A stretch of DNA of 46,512 bases, taken from positions 1-46,512 of the forward strand of contig CASFJO010000081.1 of assembly GCA_949295035.1 (NCBI GenBank), read 5' to 3'. The notes beneath the pieces are model-generated. The model made no database searches. It had not been told where the DNA came from and was given only the letters and a program-made list of their open reading frames with translations. Positions within the stretch are counted from its first letter, which is position 1, and each line of letters begins with the position of its first letter. The translations under genes were made by a program, and so were the position numbers. Shown here piece after piece: positions 11,801-17,619 of this stretch. The stretch is from an uncultured Gemmiger sp. (GTDB lineage Bacteria; Bacillota; Clostridia; Oscillospirales; Ruminococcaceae).

Positions 11801-12160
11801 AAGGCTGTTCTCCGGGCTGGCCGCCGGAGACGGGCTGGCCGCCGGAGACGGGCTGGCCGTCGGGGCCGGGCTGGCTGTCGGGGTCGGGCTGGCCGTCGGG
11901 GTCGGGCTGGCCGCCGGGGCCGGGCTGGCCGTCGGGGACGGGCTGGCCGCCGGGGCCGGGCTGGCTGTCGGGGCCGGAGCGGACGGATTCCCGTCCAAAT
12001 CTTCCGTGCCGGGGTCTGGCGCCGGGGTCTGGCCGCTCACGATCTCCGCCGGCTGGCTCCCGCCGCTGTCGGAAACCGCAAAAATGCCTGGGGAATACGC
12101 CGTGCCCACCAGAGCCACGGCCAGCAACAAGGATACGGTGCGGCGGAATATTCTCTTCAT
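2894..12160 (-). CDS. Giant multi-domain surface protein (3,088 residues) with Ig-like and MBG/YDG-type repeats and a C-terminal membrane anchor
   Basis: The start is ATG at 12160, after AGGAGG, opening a signal peptide (MKRIFRRTVSLLLAVALVG, cleavage near residue 28). The longer upstream reading frame has no signal peptide and is not used. Order along the protein: nine (A/T)ASP(A/S/T)P hexapeptides (about 62-116); a galactose-binding-like segment (170-300); a Calx-beta-like domain (about 700-775); many bacterial Ig-like modules; an InlB/Flg_new-type repeat ending in AGWQ...LTAAW (about 1773-1823); MBG/YDG-like modules (about 1900-2420); a second InlB-type repeat (about 2610-2657); a carboxypeptidase-regulatory/Cna-B-like domain (about 2660-2737); and a Pro/Glu-rich linker. 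Hydrophobic helices at about 3005-3080 include DIWTLPIALLVV, like the multi-helix anchors of clostridial giant proteins. No LPXTG motif is present. The likely role is adhesion or surface structure; the ligand is unknown. The divergent LytTR system probably controls it. Confidence 0.93.
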   Translation of the reverse strand: MKRIFRRTVSLLLAVALVGTAYSPGIFAVSDSGGSQPAEIVSGQTPAPDPGTEDLDGNPSAPAPTASPAPAASPSPTASPAPAASPTPTASPTPTASPAPTASPSPAASPSPAASPENSLAAGEDLPEELDANPDARPDPDPQPLNLEELVLEQGMGSLRSAMLMTSGLSGSTILITQDNENNVHGGSADGDMDKTLGNYYPQYPIEVRLDVDPSQLPTTSAVLAIKAFDVDEESGEKDIVYWNGVEIGRLSGTNQTWNTTILTVPTDLVKSGSNYLTITISNGWVVNVDWVQLLLDGGTKDENLQSFSLELGQVDEEKNAAGSRLNVRLPVSVQIESSEEREYMTEFALLDQEGNSVAAAFGTASRSNTGTVQLTIPGRDLKTGLYRVVGMLKDPDTEQILAQDEVNWYCDANDPTKRIPAMEIAVTPSDKAVREVGLTITEIPTEGIEVQRLSIQNLSGQTPAVEGNSLTCTVTENIAIVELRAEYTLHGESKTEVLQLGVNIQNVDRVAPAIEIASSLTVPQGVTDDWVREQVLNQVIITDAVSPGGKDLYAGVATTDCRLSVSDIAAAGGTATITATDKAGNQATKTVSIEPFVPPLQLEAAQARRNGTTNDFTLTALLASTGGLTVTETGFVWGVMQNPTTALNNGRAVSQPAAGAGDTITATAKIVDGVTYYARAYLVADGTTYYSQQASFAIDAKNYGVVSIQNNGDNSFTVRRTGTDGAQTVYYRTVNGSAVGGTHFTHQVGQVTIPDGAMTATQTITIPEQGVNAVHGGDPATGFSNASRTYQVEIYRVEGGATIGTSRATRTLTGNRTVDRTLFEEYEKNGTTAETTRGDYDDDKLGWSSGANEIGSAAIETVTIEQDGAEYWKYTAQGIRYYLTFEGREVDSGYQAVQILPGTTLDTRVYPYEKNLKFRDISSIDQSQVYYAALFEHGQTDKNTSYLSYTFPANGVGFQSGSTLTGYLYRTGQSGDALLFDADTAKITVGFGASGSGNDKWMTRNIVHHIQVYDAQEPQLLGIAPLAGSTYKPGDQVTLSLVFDEIVDSTNSGSLDTVSLDTSWGEFTYAGGADTNVLYFTGTVPANAGAAITLNGINNAGFIQDMCAPKGNAPAGSASVSASVDTTVPVIGITNQAVNGSVASATVTVQNATTAQYVWTQSTALPVNGWQDFQSGDTLSTRQTAGSTWYLHILAQYSATGAVTHQYWQAYFPNRADAVLPTLEVSVANNGWARQRTIALAYTPDGAAVTMTGPDGGAQPVTGDPTVTQNGWYSFILKAGEETLTQAVEVTQIDRVDPVVDLDRPDQGAVPWESLTLTATVSDADSGVKTVEYCFSGSATAPAGLWQTAHEAGGRYLFAYASVSQTPETLYLHLRATDQAGNSVTATSRAYTVQAAPEGRLDIALSGAPQSWQNGSAELTWTLSGETGDGPFTLYGVSDAGSMQSGNTSGSFTVSRNGLYTVTAVDRRGRTGEAAILVNSIDATAPFVSAIEVSDGWTDQAQTVTLLGLSDDSTALYNDKGAVTGYGGSGIAAKQYKEVGSEKLTEISGDSFAIDRNGSYFLILTDHAGNQTWKSFTISGIDTDPPQVSLTSSIPAGWYPAALDITFAVADGGSGVRTVHTAFTESRSVPADIELQSQTAVQGSVTVTAENSDQRYLYYRVTDAVGNGTDGFFGPIYVDTQVPSVQIRQPETLAAQREQAELEISVQSGESGASLFYSINGAGYTALSAGKLVLTEPGTYSFKAVSGAGTESAVQTAVLHRVDFAQAGDPSFRLIREGGQVIQPEAPVRTGYHFAGWQKDGGAYTFSTPVTGSFTLTAAWTLDAPEVSVTAAYAGGRDDFTYNKGDLVFTARPTHSAGGIRYTYQWLDAAGTPVEGATGQNFTLPAANAGEYQYSCEVTAIDSDGRTAAATETARATIQKQTVPAPAADETAFVYSGREQTYAIDPDARYTVSGNTRRDAGSYTVTVSLGDKANYQWADGSNADRTYPFVIAKAAVDFAVTENSHDYDALEKAAVVTPRSEVSGLTVADGDYALRYELNGQTVTPVRVGSYAVIVALQNDNLTFAGESDGVREKQVGTLEIKGVPYPAGGTMTWPVAGELTYGQTLGESALTGGDQAASGRYAWKDESVMPTVNNGGYTVVFTPNDPNYAPVEQIVAVQVAPRELTLAGVTAASRDYEPGNTAVALSGGSLEGIVNRDGAPDEVAPDAAKAQGRLAAPDAGENLAVTVGGYALTGADAANYTLRQPDYVTVTITPAQGEATLTMDSWTYGQTPARPAADSATNGTEAVTYRYTGVLADGVTPYDSADPPANAGRYQVQAVFAATNNYRAVTVRAEFAIGRSLVPVPAADETAFVYNGREQTYAIRPDARYIVSGSTRRDAGSYTVTVSLDDKANCQWADGGTDDRTYPFTIAKREISATWDLQDMVYNGAAQAPRIVGLIGVQQTDAGKVEALAAQSAQIQAGSYSARARLTGEQAHNYILRNDTASFVIRPATVTFRVENNSVRYDGQPHTAQVTAQALGQDFDDFTVRYQTMDGMETAQPVEAGRYQILAEIADPNYRHSGGADHAARQIGVLEIYDSAAPAEYSLTFLPGAEDAAGSPPSLPAGLAGSVYILPDQAGLERAGHRFAGWQYKGRVYAAGSAFVMPAEDVNFTAVWTEAAYAIGGSVVWETTGPENDPRPVGDVLITLMRGNEQIAQTLTGPDGGFSFQQVSAGLYNLVAAYGGIVQTQKVELIDRDQNQCRIQLPEGNTNSVLKVLDGAPPVVVGNLDNVFTPQPDEVYTEEDRRLVKSGGTVEIRMTVAREDPAPDSPMGNALEKLSGGFAEGLTLDLTLNKTRTDADGASVDERPVTESNLLIEVVIPLNGAMQNCRGYRVLRQHEGTVDEIGTEANAQGEYFVVNESRTVLTIFARQFSLYSVLYANALPAAGGQTAPTLPEEQTPAMPPAVLEAADPDANKKDPAEEPASTPAATFETEAPLSGPEPPRQEESEADQPQPLAEQRGGKPFVLLNAAASLLGLLMAFFATSRGRARGGSAVCAVCALAVTLLTGGWSGLALADIWTLPIALLVVLAFRFSRQTRGPQSSGGE
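4932..5130 (-). repeat. Intragenic direct repeat, copy B
   Basis: This 199-bp segment matches 6192-6390 at a constant offset of 1,260 bp. I count 16 differences, about 92% identity. It encodes the module beginning ADETAFVYNGREQTYAI and running through the QWADG motif. Identity this high suggests recent duplication or gene conversion. Confidence 0.9.
6192..6390 (-). repeat. Intragenic direct repeat, copy A
   Basis: Partner of 4932-5130. It encodes the module beginning ADETAFVYSGREQTYAI. The 1,260-bp distance equals exactly 420 codons, so recombination between the copies would remove or add 420 residues without a frameshift. Confidence 0.9.
11814..11975 (-). repeat. 18-bp tandem repeat, nine units, inside the surface-protein gene
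   Basis: GGGCTGG recurs every 18 bp from 11814 to 11958 on the plus strand. Each unit encodes a Pro/Ala/Ser/Thr hexapeptide of the N-terminal stalk. Unit length is a multiple of three, so copy-number change alters stalk length but keeps frame. Confidence 0.92.
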
Positions 12161-12261
12161 GAGGACCTCCTGAACGATCAAAAGCCGTGCGGCGGCCGCA
12201 GGGCCAGGGCGCTTCCTCGCAAAACCCCGGCCGCTCCGGGCCGCTGTTCCATACTGCTTTG

Positions 12262-12327
12262 AGTGTACTCCCAAACCCATCCGGTTTGCGCCTTTTGGGC
12301 AAAGTCCGCATACGTCCGCGCAATATT
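12262..12327 (-). promoter_or_regulatory. Downstream LytTR-like operator and -10 element for the surface-protein gene
   Basis: On the minus strand, AATATTGCGC (12327-12318) is followed after 11 bp by GACTTTGCCC (12306-12297). These are imperfect copies of the repeats at 12524-12554. The element TACACT (12267-12262) begins 29 bases after the second repeat. The layout is the same as in the upstream set (21-bp register, then 28 bases to TACAAT). Repeat match is weaker here, about 7 of 10 bases in the second half-site. Confidence 0.45.
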
Positions 12328-12489
12328 TGCCAAACCGGCATCGAAAAGGGCGCGGCGGGGAAACATCTTTTCCCAACCCGCTTTTTCGCGGGGCGCCTTG
12401 CCCGGCAGGGCCCGGCGCGAACGGGCAGCTTCCGCGGGCGGCCTCTTGAACCCTCCCACTTGACGACTCTGCGCTTCCATGCTATTTTC

Positions 12490-12554
12490 ATTGTACAAAC
12501 AGCTGCAAAAATATAGGATGGTCGCGCAAAATTTGATGCTGTATGCGCAAAATT
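12490..12554 (-). promoter_or_regulatory. Upstream LytTR-like operator and -10 element for the surface-protein gene
   Basis: AATTTTGCGC occurs twice as a perfect direct repeat on the minus strand (12554-12545 and 12533-12524), with starts 21 bp apart, two helical turns. TACAAT (12495-12490) starts 28 bases after the second repeat. The intervening -35 region is poor, as expected for an activated promoter. AgrA/LytTR regulators are known to bind paired direct repeats in this register. The stretch from 12161 to 12583 holds no gene; apart from these two sets I see nothing else in it. Confidence 0.6.
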
Positions 12555-12583
12555 CGTTCCCGATTCTCAAAAGGAGGTCCCCA

Positions 12584-13321
12584 ATGCTTCGGATCGCGAT
12601 ATGCGACGATGAAGAAAAACAACTTCATCAGACAGCGGCGCTGGTGAACGCGTATTTTCAGTCCCGCCCGGGCATAAGCGGACAGGTCGAGACCTTTACC
12701 AGCGGCGCCGCTCTTGTTGCGCGGGCGGAGGATATTTCCGGCTTCGACCTCTATGTGCTGGACATCCTCATGCCGGGGATGAGCGGCATCGAGACCGGCC
12801 GCCGTCTGCGGGCGCTGGGCGGGAGCGGGGAAATTTTGTATCTCACCAGTTCCAACGACTTTGCCGCCGACAGCTACGATATCCGCGCTTTTTTCTATCT
12901 GCTCAAACCGGTAGAGGAATCAAAACTTTTCCGGGTATTGGACGAGGCGGTGGAGAAGCTGGCCAGGCGGCGAAACAGCTCGATCGTGGTGACCACGGCG
13001 GACGGCCCCCGCCGCATCCCGCTGGAACGTCTGCTGTATGTGGAGCGTGTGGGGCGGTGTGCGCGCTATTTCTGCACCGACGGCATCGTGGATTCCCTGA
13101 CGATCCGTACCTCTTTTCGCGCCACGGCCGCCCCGCTGCTGGCCGACCGGCGTTTTTGCCTGTGCGGGGCCAGCTTTGTGCTGAATTATCAGCATGTCAC
13201 CGGCGTGAAGGGCCAGCAGGCTCTGCTGGACAACGGCCAGATCATACCGCTGCCGCGAACGGCTGCCACAGAATTCAAGCGGGTCTGGGGACGCTACTGG
13301 CTGGAGGAACATTCACAATGA
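12584..13321 (+). CDS. LytTR-family response regulator (AgrA/LytR type)
   Basis: The 245-residue protein starts at ATG 12584, six bases after AAGGAGG; longer upstream reading adds unrelated residues. The receiver domain (about 1-120) shows the acidic pocket CDDEE, the phospho-acceptor Asp in VLDILMPGMSG, and Lys in LLKPVE. The C-terminal half (about 130-240) is a LytTR DNA-binding domain, with LLYVERVGR near its start and FVLNYQHVTGV followed by IIPLPRTA near its end. It overlaps the kinase gene by four bases (ATGA), so the two are translationally coupled. No AgrB- or AgrD-like gene is present beside it, so the signal may not be a cyclic peptide. The divergent surface-protein gene is the obvious target, with paired direct repeats in between. 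Confidence 0.93.
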   Translation: MLRIAICDDEEKQLHQTAALVNAYFQSRPGISGQVETFTSGAALVARAEDISGFDLYVLDILMPGMSGIETGRRLRALGGSGEILYLTSSNDFAADSYDIRAFFYLLKPVEESKLFRVLDEAVEKLARRRNSSIVVTTADGPRRIPLERLLYVERVGRCARYFCTDGIVDSLTIRTSFRATAAPLLADRRFCLCGASFVLNYQHVTGVKGQQALLDNGQIIPLPRTAATEFKRVWGRYWLEEHSQ

Positions 13322-14595
13322 CGAACGAAGCGTTTCTTGTCTTTCGCATTTTTTTGATCACGATCATGACGGTGGGGATGATGGCCAGCATGACCGAGTT
13401 TCGGTTCGGCCTGCGAAAACTGCTGAAGATCATGGCGGTCTACAGCGTTTGGGTGATCGTTTCCTGCCTGGTTTTGCTGCGGCTTGGCGGAGAATTGCTG
13501 ATGCTCCGCCTGTTTTTTCTCACCATTTCTCTTCCGGCCATCGTGCTTACCTACTGGGCTGCCAACGATACCCCGGCCCAGGCGGTTTTCAACTATATCA
13601 CACAGATCATGCTGTCGGTGCTGGCCGCCTCCGTGATCCGCCTGCTGACCGAGTGCCTGGGCCTCTCGGCGCTGGTGAATCTTTTATTGATGGGCCTGTT
13701 CTACGGGGCGGCGATTTATCTGGAATGGCGTTTTCTGCGGCAGCCGTTCCGTATGCTGATCAAGGTGATGCCCGCCCGCTGGGGCGTGCTCACCCTGATC
13801 CCCTGCGCATTCTGCGGTTATTTGATTTTTGTGGCTTCCTGGCCGGACAGTTATCTGGAAAACATGCCGCAAAGGGTGTACGGCTATGCCGTGGTGGTAC
13901 CGCTGGTCCTTGTCTATATCGCCGTGTTCAAAAGCCTGTCCGGCCAGTACAAGGCCCAGATGGAGCGGCAAAGCGTCACACTGCTGACGATGCAGATCTC
14001 AGCCCTGAAAGAAAAGCTGCAAAAGGTCAAGGAGATGGAGGAAAGCATCCGGATTCAGCGCCACGACCTGCGCCACCAGCTTCAGGCCGTTACGGAACTG
14101 GTGCGACGCGGCGACCGGGAAACGGCTCTCGCCTCTCTGGACACCGCCCAAAAGCGGCTGGACGAGCACAAAGAGATCCGCTGGTGCCGCCCGCCGGTGC
14201 TGGACGCGGTGTTTTCTTCCTATTTCAGGCAGGCCCAAAAGCAGGGGATCCGGGTGGAGGCGACGGTCTCCCTGCCCGACGCTCTTCCGGCAGATGAGGG
14301 AGAATTGGCCATCGTTGTGGCCAACGCGCTGGAAAACGCCATCCGCGCCAATCTGGCGCTTTTGCCGGAACAGCGAAAAATCTTCTGCAAGATGATCGGC
14401 TCCCCCAGCATCATGCTGGAGATCTCCAATCCCTACACCGGCCACGTTGTGTTTGACAGAAAGGGTCTGCCGGTGGCCCAGCGGGAGGGGCACGGCCTGG
14501 GGGTACAGTCGATCTCCGCCTTTTGCCACAAAAACGGTGCCGTCTGCCAGTACGTTGCCAAGGACGGTCTCTTTTCCTTCCGCATGATCTTGTAG
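13318..14595 (+). CDS. GHKL-type sensor histidine kinase (AgrC-like)
   Basis: The 425-residue kinase starts at ATG 13318, overlapping the regulator stop codon. The N-terminal half contains about six hydrophobic helices (residues about 8-205) and no large extracytoplasmic domain. A coiled region containing KEKLQKVKEMEESI leads to the histidine box QRHDLRHQL, the presumed phosphorylation site. The ATPase domain carries the N box VVANALENAI and the G box GHGLGVQSI, typical of the HATPase_c_5/GHKL group that pairs with LytTR regulators. The nature of the signal cannot be told. The gene ends at a strong terminator, so the two genes form a bicistronic unit. Confidence 0.92.
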   Translation: MTNEAFLVFRIFLITIMTVGMMASMTEFRFGLRKLLKIMAVYSVWVIVSCLVLLRLGGELLMLRLFFLTISLPAIVLTYWAANDTPAQAVFNYITQIMLSVLAASVIRLLTECLGLSALVNLLLMGLFYGAAIYLEWRFLRQPFRMLIKVMPARWGVLTLIPCAFCGYLIFVASWPDSYLENMPQRVYGYAVVVPLVLVYIAVFKSLSGQYKAQMERQSVTLLTMQISALKEKLQKVKEMEESIRIQRHDLRHQLQAVTELVRRGDRETALASLDTAQKRLDEHKEIRWCRPPVLDAVFSSYFRQAQKQGIRVEATVSLPDALPADEGELAIVVANALENAIRANLALLPEQRKIFCKMIGSPSIMLEISNPYTGHVVFDRKGLPVAQREGHGLGVQSISAFCHKNGAVCQYVAKDGLFSFRMIL

Positions 14596-14610
14596 CGCGC
14601 CCCGGCAGCG

Positions 14611-14653
14611 AAAAAGGCCCCGGAAAACGATCGTTTTCCGGGGCCTTTTTTTG
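14611..14653 (+). terminator. Terminator of the two-component operon
   Basis: A perfect 40-bp palindrome (14611-14650), AAAAAGGCCCCGGAAAACGA and its reverse complement, runs into additional Ts. It could stop both strands. Confidence 0.93.
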
Positions 14654-14675
14654 CTGTAAAAAAATAGAACAGGCA

Positions 14676-14724
14676 CAAAAACAAATCCGAACCCATCGCC
14701 GATCGGCACAAGGTTCGGATTTGT
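14676..14724 (-). terminator. Terminator of tRNA-Val
   Basis: On the minus strand, ACAAATCCGAACC (14724-14712) pairs with GGTTCGGATTTGT (14693-14681), followed by TTTTG. The 13-bp stem closes an 18-base loop and begins a few bases after the tRNA CCA. Confidence 0.85.
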
Positions 14725-14730
14725 TTGTTT

Positions 14731-14807
14731 TGGTGGAGAATTAGGGACTCGAACCCCAGACTTCCTGCGTGTGATGCAGGCACTCTAACCAGCTGAGCTA
14801 ATCCTCC
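14731..14807 (-). tRNA. tRNA-Val, anticodon CAC
   Basis: The 77-base gene folds as a full cloverleaf. The acceptor stem GGAGGAT pairs with ATTCTCC (one G-U pair), followed by discriminator A and encoded CCA. The anticodon stem CCTGC/GCAGG holds the loop ATCACAC, giving anticodon CAC, which reads GTG. The T arm contains GGTTCGAGTCC. GTG is a frequent Val codon in this GC-rich sequence. It stands alone with its own promoter and terminator. Confidence 0.97.
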
Positions 14808-14820
14808 GGGAACAGGCATT

Positions 14821-14849
14821 ATTATACCATGGCCCCACAGAAAATGCAA
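14821..14849 (-). promoter_or_regulatory. Promoter of tRNA-Val
   Basis: On the minus strand, TTGCAT (14849-14844), 17 bp, then a perfect TATAAT (14826-14821). The -10 ends 13 bases before the mature tRNA 5' end. Confidence 0.85.
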
Positions 14850-15026
14850 GCCTTTTTTTCGCAGTTTTTCAAAGCCGCAAAAGCCGCGTTCTGCCGCGGT
14901 TTTTGCAGTCCGAGCCGGATTTTTTTTGCCCGGATGCTTGCCCCCGGGCCCGGAATATGGTACGCTTATAGGCAGTTGTGCGCGGCCAAAGCGCCGCGGA
15001 TGTTTCGTAAAGTTGGGGGAACGTTT

Positions 15027-16505
15027 ATGGAGATCGGGTTCGACAACAATTTGTATGTGCAAAAGCAGACCGAAAAGATCCGGGAACGGATCGCGCAGTT
15101 TTCCGGCAAGCTGTATCTGGAGTTCGGCGGCAAGCTGTTTGACGACTACCACGCGGCCCGGGTGCTGCCCGGCTTTCACGCCGACGGCAAAATCCGGCTG
15201 CTGCAGGCCATGAAGGACCAGGCGGAGATCATCTTTGCCATCTCGGCCGGGGACATTGAAAAGACCAAGATCCGGGCGGATCTTGGCATCAGCTACGACA
15301 TGGAGGTGCTGCGCCTGATCGACGACATCACCGAGACCGGCCTGTCGGTCAACAGCGTGGTCATCACCCAGTACACCGGCCAGCCCGCCGCCGACGCGTT
15401 TGCCAAAAAGCTCACCAGCCGCGGGGTGCGCAACTACATCCACCGGCCGATCGCCGGCTATCCGGCGGCAGTGGAGCACATCTGCAGCGACGAGGGCTAC
15501 GGTTCCAACCCCTATATCGAGACTACCAAGCCGCTGGTGGTGGTCACCGCACCCGGCCCGGGCAGCGGCAAGCTGGCCACCTGCCTGAGCCAGGTGTACC
15601 ACGAGTACCGCCGGGGGATGATGGCCGGCTACGCCAAATTTGAGACCTTCCCCATCTGGAACCTGCCCCTGAAGCATCCGGTGAATCTGGCTTACGAGGC
15701 CGCCACCGCCGACTTGAACGATGTGAACATGATCGACCCATTCCATCTGGAGGCCTACGGCAAGACCACCGTGAACTACAACCGGGACGTGGAGGCCTTT
15801 CCCATCGTGCAGACCATCCTGGCGCGGATCACCGGCAACAAGGAGTACTACCGCAGCCCCACCGACATGGGCGTGAACATGGCGGGCTACGCGATCTTTG
15901 ACGACGAGGTGGTGCGCGCCGCCGCCTGCGAGGAGATCCTGCGCCGCTACTACAAGGCCGCCTGCGACTGCAAGCAGGGCAAGGGCTCGGAGGAGGCGCT
16001 GCACAAGATCGAGAACATCCTGCAGCAGCTGAATCTGCAGCCCACCGACCGGTCGGTGGTGGCGCCGGCCCTGAAACGCCGGGACGAGACCCACCAGCCG
16101 GCGGCGGCCATTCGCCTGCCGGACGGCCGAATCATCACTGGCCGGGCCAGCAATCTGATGAGCGCCTGCAGCGCCACCGTGCTCAACAGCATCAAGGCCA
16201 TCGCCGGCATCCAGGACATCACCCTGATCCGGCCCGAGGTGCTGGAACCCATCCTGCGGATGAAGATCGACATTCTGGGCAGCCGCTCCAGCGTGCTGAA
16301 GGTGGACGACACCCTGGCCGGCCTGGCGGTGACCGCCGCCAGCGATCCGGTGGCCGCCAAGGCGATGGCCGCGCTGCCCCTGCTGCGGGACTGCGACATG
16401 CACTCCAGCCAGATGCTCCACTCCGGCGACGAGGGCACCCTGCGCAAGCTGGGCCTGCGGCTGACCATGGAGCCGGTGTATCCCAGCAAGGACCTCTATT
16501 TCTGA
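15027..16505 (+). CDS. DUF1846 (UPF0371) family protein
   Basis: The 492-residue product matches the DUF1846 family in length and in its opening, MEIGFDNNLYVQKQTEKIRE. Members are widespread in Firmicutes, have known crystal structures, and remain without a firmly assigned reaction. A phosphate-binding-like loop, TAPGPGSGK, lies near residue 175, and the C-terminal third contains RSSVLKVDDTLAGLAV. The protein has no signal peptide or membrane segment, so it should be cytoplasmic. The ATG at 15027 is chosen because the conserved N-terminus begins there; the ribosome site GGGGGA is only moderate. It stands alone, bounded by the divergent tRNA promoter and a terminator. Confidence 0.9.
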   Translation: MEIGFDNNLYVQKQTEKIRERIAQFSGKLYLEFGGKLFDDYHAARVLPGFHADGKIRLLQAMKDQAEIIFAISAGDIEKTKIRADLGISYDMEVLRLIDDITETGLSVNSVVITQYTGQPAADAFAKKLTSRGVRNYIHRPIAGYPAAVEHICSDEGYGSNPYIETTKPLVVVTAPGPGSGKLATCLSQVYHEYRRGMMAGYAKFETFPIWNLPLKHPVNLAYEAATADLNDVNMIDPFHLEAYGKTTVNYNRDVEAFPIVQTILARITGNKEYYRSPTDMGVNMAGYAIFDDEVVRAAACEEILRRYYKAACDCKQGKGSEEALHKIENILQQLNLQPTDRSVVAPALKRRDETHQPAAAIRLPDGRIITGRASNLMSACSATVLNSIKAIAGIQDITLIRPEVLEPILRMKIDILGSRSSVLKVDDTLAGLAVTAASDPVAAKAMAALPLLRDCDMHSSQMLHSGDEGTLRKLGLRLTMEPVYPSKDLYF

Positions 16506-16514
16506 TAACGGCCG

Positions 16515-16541
16515 GGCCGGGGGCGCTGCCCCCGGCCTTTT
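16515..16541 (+). terminator. Terminator of the DUF1846 gene
   Basis: GGCCGGGGGC (16515-16524) pairs with GCCCCCGGCC (16528-16537), loop GCT, then TTTT. Confidence 0.85.
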
Positions 16542-16627
16542 CCGGCGGGACGCGGCCTTCGTCTCCCGCCGGATCTTTGCGCCGCGCCATCCGACCCCTT
16601 TCGCTGGCGCGGCGGGATGGTTTGTGG

Positions 16628-16633
16628 TATAAT
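16628..16633 (+). promoter_or_regulatory. Extended -10 promoter of the MBL-fold gene
   Basis: TATAAT preceded by TGG gives an extended -10 element. The -35 region 17 bp upstream (TGGCGC) is poor, which is usual for extended -10 promoters. Confidence 0.65.
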
Positions 16634-16681
16634 AGCGCTATGCTTTATGCCCGGCCGCGCCGGGCGAAGGAGGGTCGTTCG

Positions 16682-17557
16682 ATGCGCCACACCATGCGCC
16701 ATGTGAGCCTGTTCATCTGCATCCTGCTGATGGCGGGCGCCGCCGCCCTGATCGGCTCCCGGGGGCAGAGCCTTTCCAACCAGGAACTGGGCCAGCTGCA
16801 GGTCACCTGCTTTTCGCTGGAAGAGGGGCAGGCCACGCTGCTCCAGTGCGGCGGCCACGCGGTGCTGATCGACGCGGGCAGCGCCGCCGACGCGCCCGCC
16901 CTGCTGCAAAAGCTGGCCGACCGGCAGGTCACCCGGCTGGACGCGCTGGTGCTGAGCTATTTTTCCCCGCTGCGGATGGGCGGCGCGGCCCAGCTGCTGC
17001 GCAGCCTGCCCACCCAGGCGGTCTACGCGCCGGACTACGATCCCCCTGCCGACAGCCAGGGCGATTACCGCCGGCTGCTTCAGGCCATCGAGGGGGCGGG
17101 CATCCCGGTGCGGCTGCCGGATGAGGAGGGCGATACCCTGACCCTGGGCGACGCCCAGCTCACCCTGGAGCGGCCGCTGCAAGGCCACTATGAGGCGGCG
17201 GAGGGGGATTATTCCCTGGCCGCCAGCCTGGAACACGGGATGTTCTCCTTTCTGTTTCCCGGCGACGCGGGCGAGCAGCGGCTGGGTGAGTTGATGGCCC
17301 AGCTGCCGCTGAGCCACACGGTGCTGGTGCTGCCGGAACAGGGCGCCGTGCGGGAGAATACCAAGGCGTTTCTGCGGGCGGTGAATCCCGAGATCGCGGT
17401 GCTCACCGGCGCCGAGCCCCCCAGCCAGGACCTGCTGGACCTGCTGAACGGCATGGAGGACCTGGCTCTGCGGGAGCTGCTCCGCACCGCCCAGGGGGAC
17501 GTGACCTTTACCAGCAACGGCCTGGACGAACTGTCGGTCACCCAGGCGGAGGGCTGA
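16682..17557 (+). CDS. ComEC-like metallo-beta-lactamase-fold protein lacking the metal site
   Basis: The 291-residue protein starts at ATG 16682 behind GAAGGAGG. An N-terminal signal anchor (about residues 6-26) suggests it is membrane-bound or exported. The rest follows the ComEC C-terminal/MBL pattern: FSLEEGQATLLQCGGHAVLIDAG, then LDALVLSYFSPLRMGGA, FLFPGDAGEQRL and VLPEQGAVREN. In active members the second element reads THxHxDHxGG and the last PHHGS. Here every His of the HxHxDH motif and of the late motif is replaced, although LIDAG and GDA are kept. It is therefore probably a non-catalytic member acting by binding. It is flanked by its own promoter and a bidirectional terminator. Confidence 0.85.
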   Translation: MRHTMRHVSLFICILLMAGAAALIGSRGQSLSNQELGQLQVTCFSLEEGQATLLQCGGHAVLIDAGSAADAPALLQKLADRQVTRLDALVLSYFSPLRMGGAAQLLRSLPTQAVYAPDYDPPADSQGDYRRLLQAIEGAGIPVRLPDEEGDTLTLGDAQLTLERPLQGHYEAAEGDYSLAASLEHGMFSFLFPGDAGEQRLGELMAQLPLSHTVLVLPEQGAVRENTKAFLRAVNPEIAVLTGAEPPSQDLLDLLNGMEDLALRELLRTAQGDVTFTSNGLDELSVTQAEG

Positions 17558-17564
17558 ATCCACG

Positions 17565-17607
17565 AAAACGCCGGGCGGCGGTCGCTTTGACCGCCGCCCG
17601 GCGTTTT
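17565..17607. terminator. Bidirectional terminator between the MBL-fold and flippase genes
   Basis: A 19-bp stem (17565-17583 with 17589-17607) around the loop GCTTT starts with AAAA and ends with TTTT, so it works on both strands between convergent genes. Confidence 0.92.
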
Positions 17608-17619
17608 GTATCCGGCGCT

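Noticed and set aside
11814-11975. Regular short repeats that could suggest a CRISPR array
   Set aside because: The period is 18 bp with no unique spacers, and it encodes a Pro/Ala/Ser/Thr stalk in frame.
12161-12583. An AgrD-like signal peptide gene beside the LytTR system
   Set aside because: No short frame with ribosome site, amphipathic leader and cysteine core is present in this gap.
14906-14965. TTGCCC-17-TACGCT as promoter of the DUF1846 gene
   Set aside because: The -10 matches at only about three positions; too weak to list as a feature.
14433-16421. A 662-codon minus-strand frame across the kinase end, the tRNA and the DUF1846 gene
   Set aside because: It reads through two terminators and a tRNA gene and is antisense to two clear genes.
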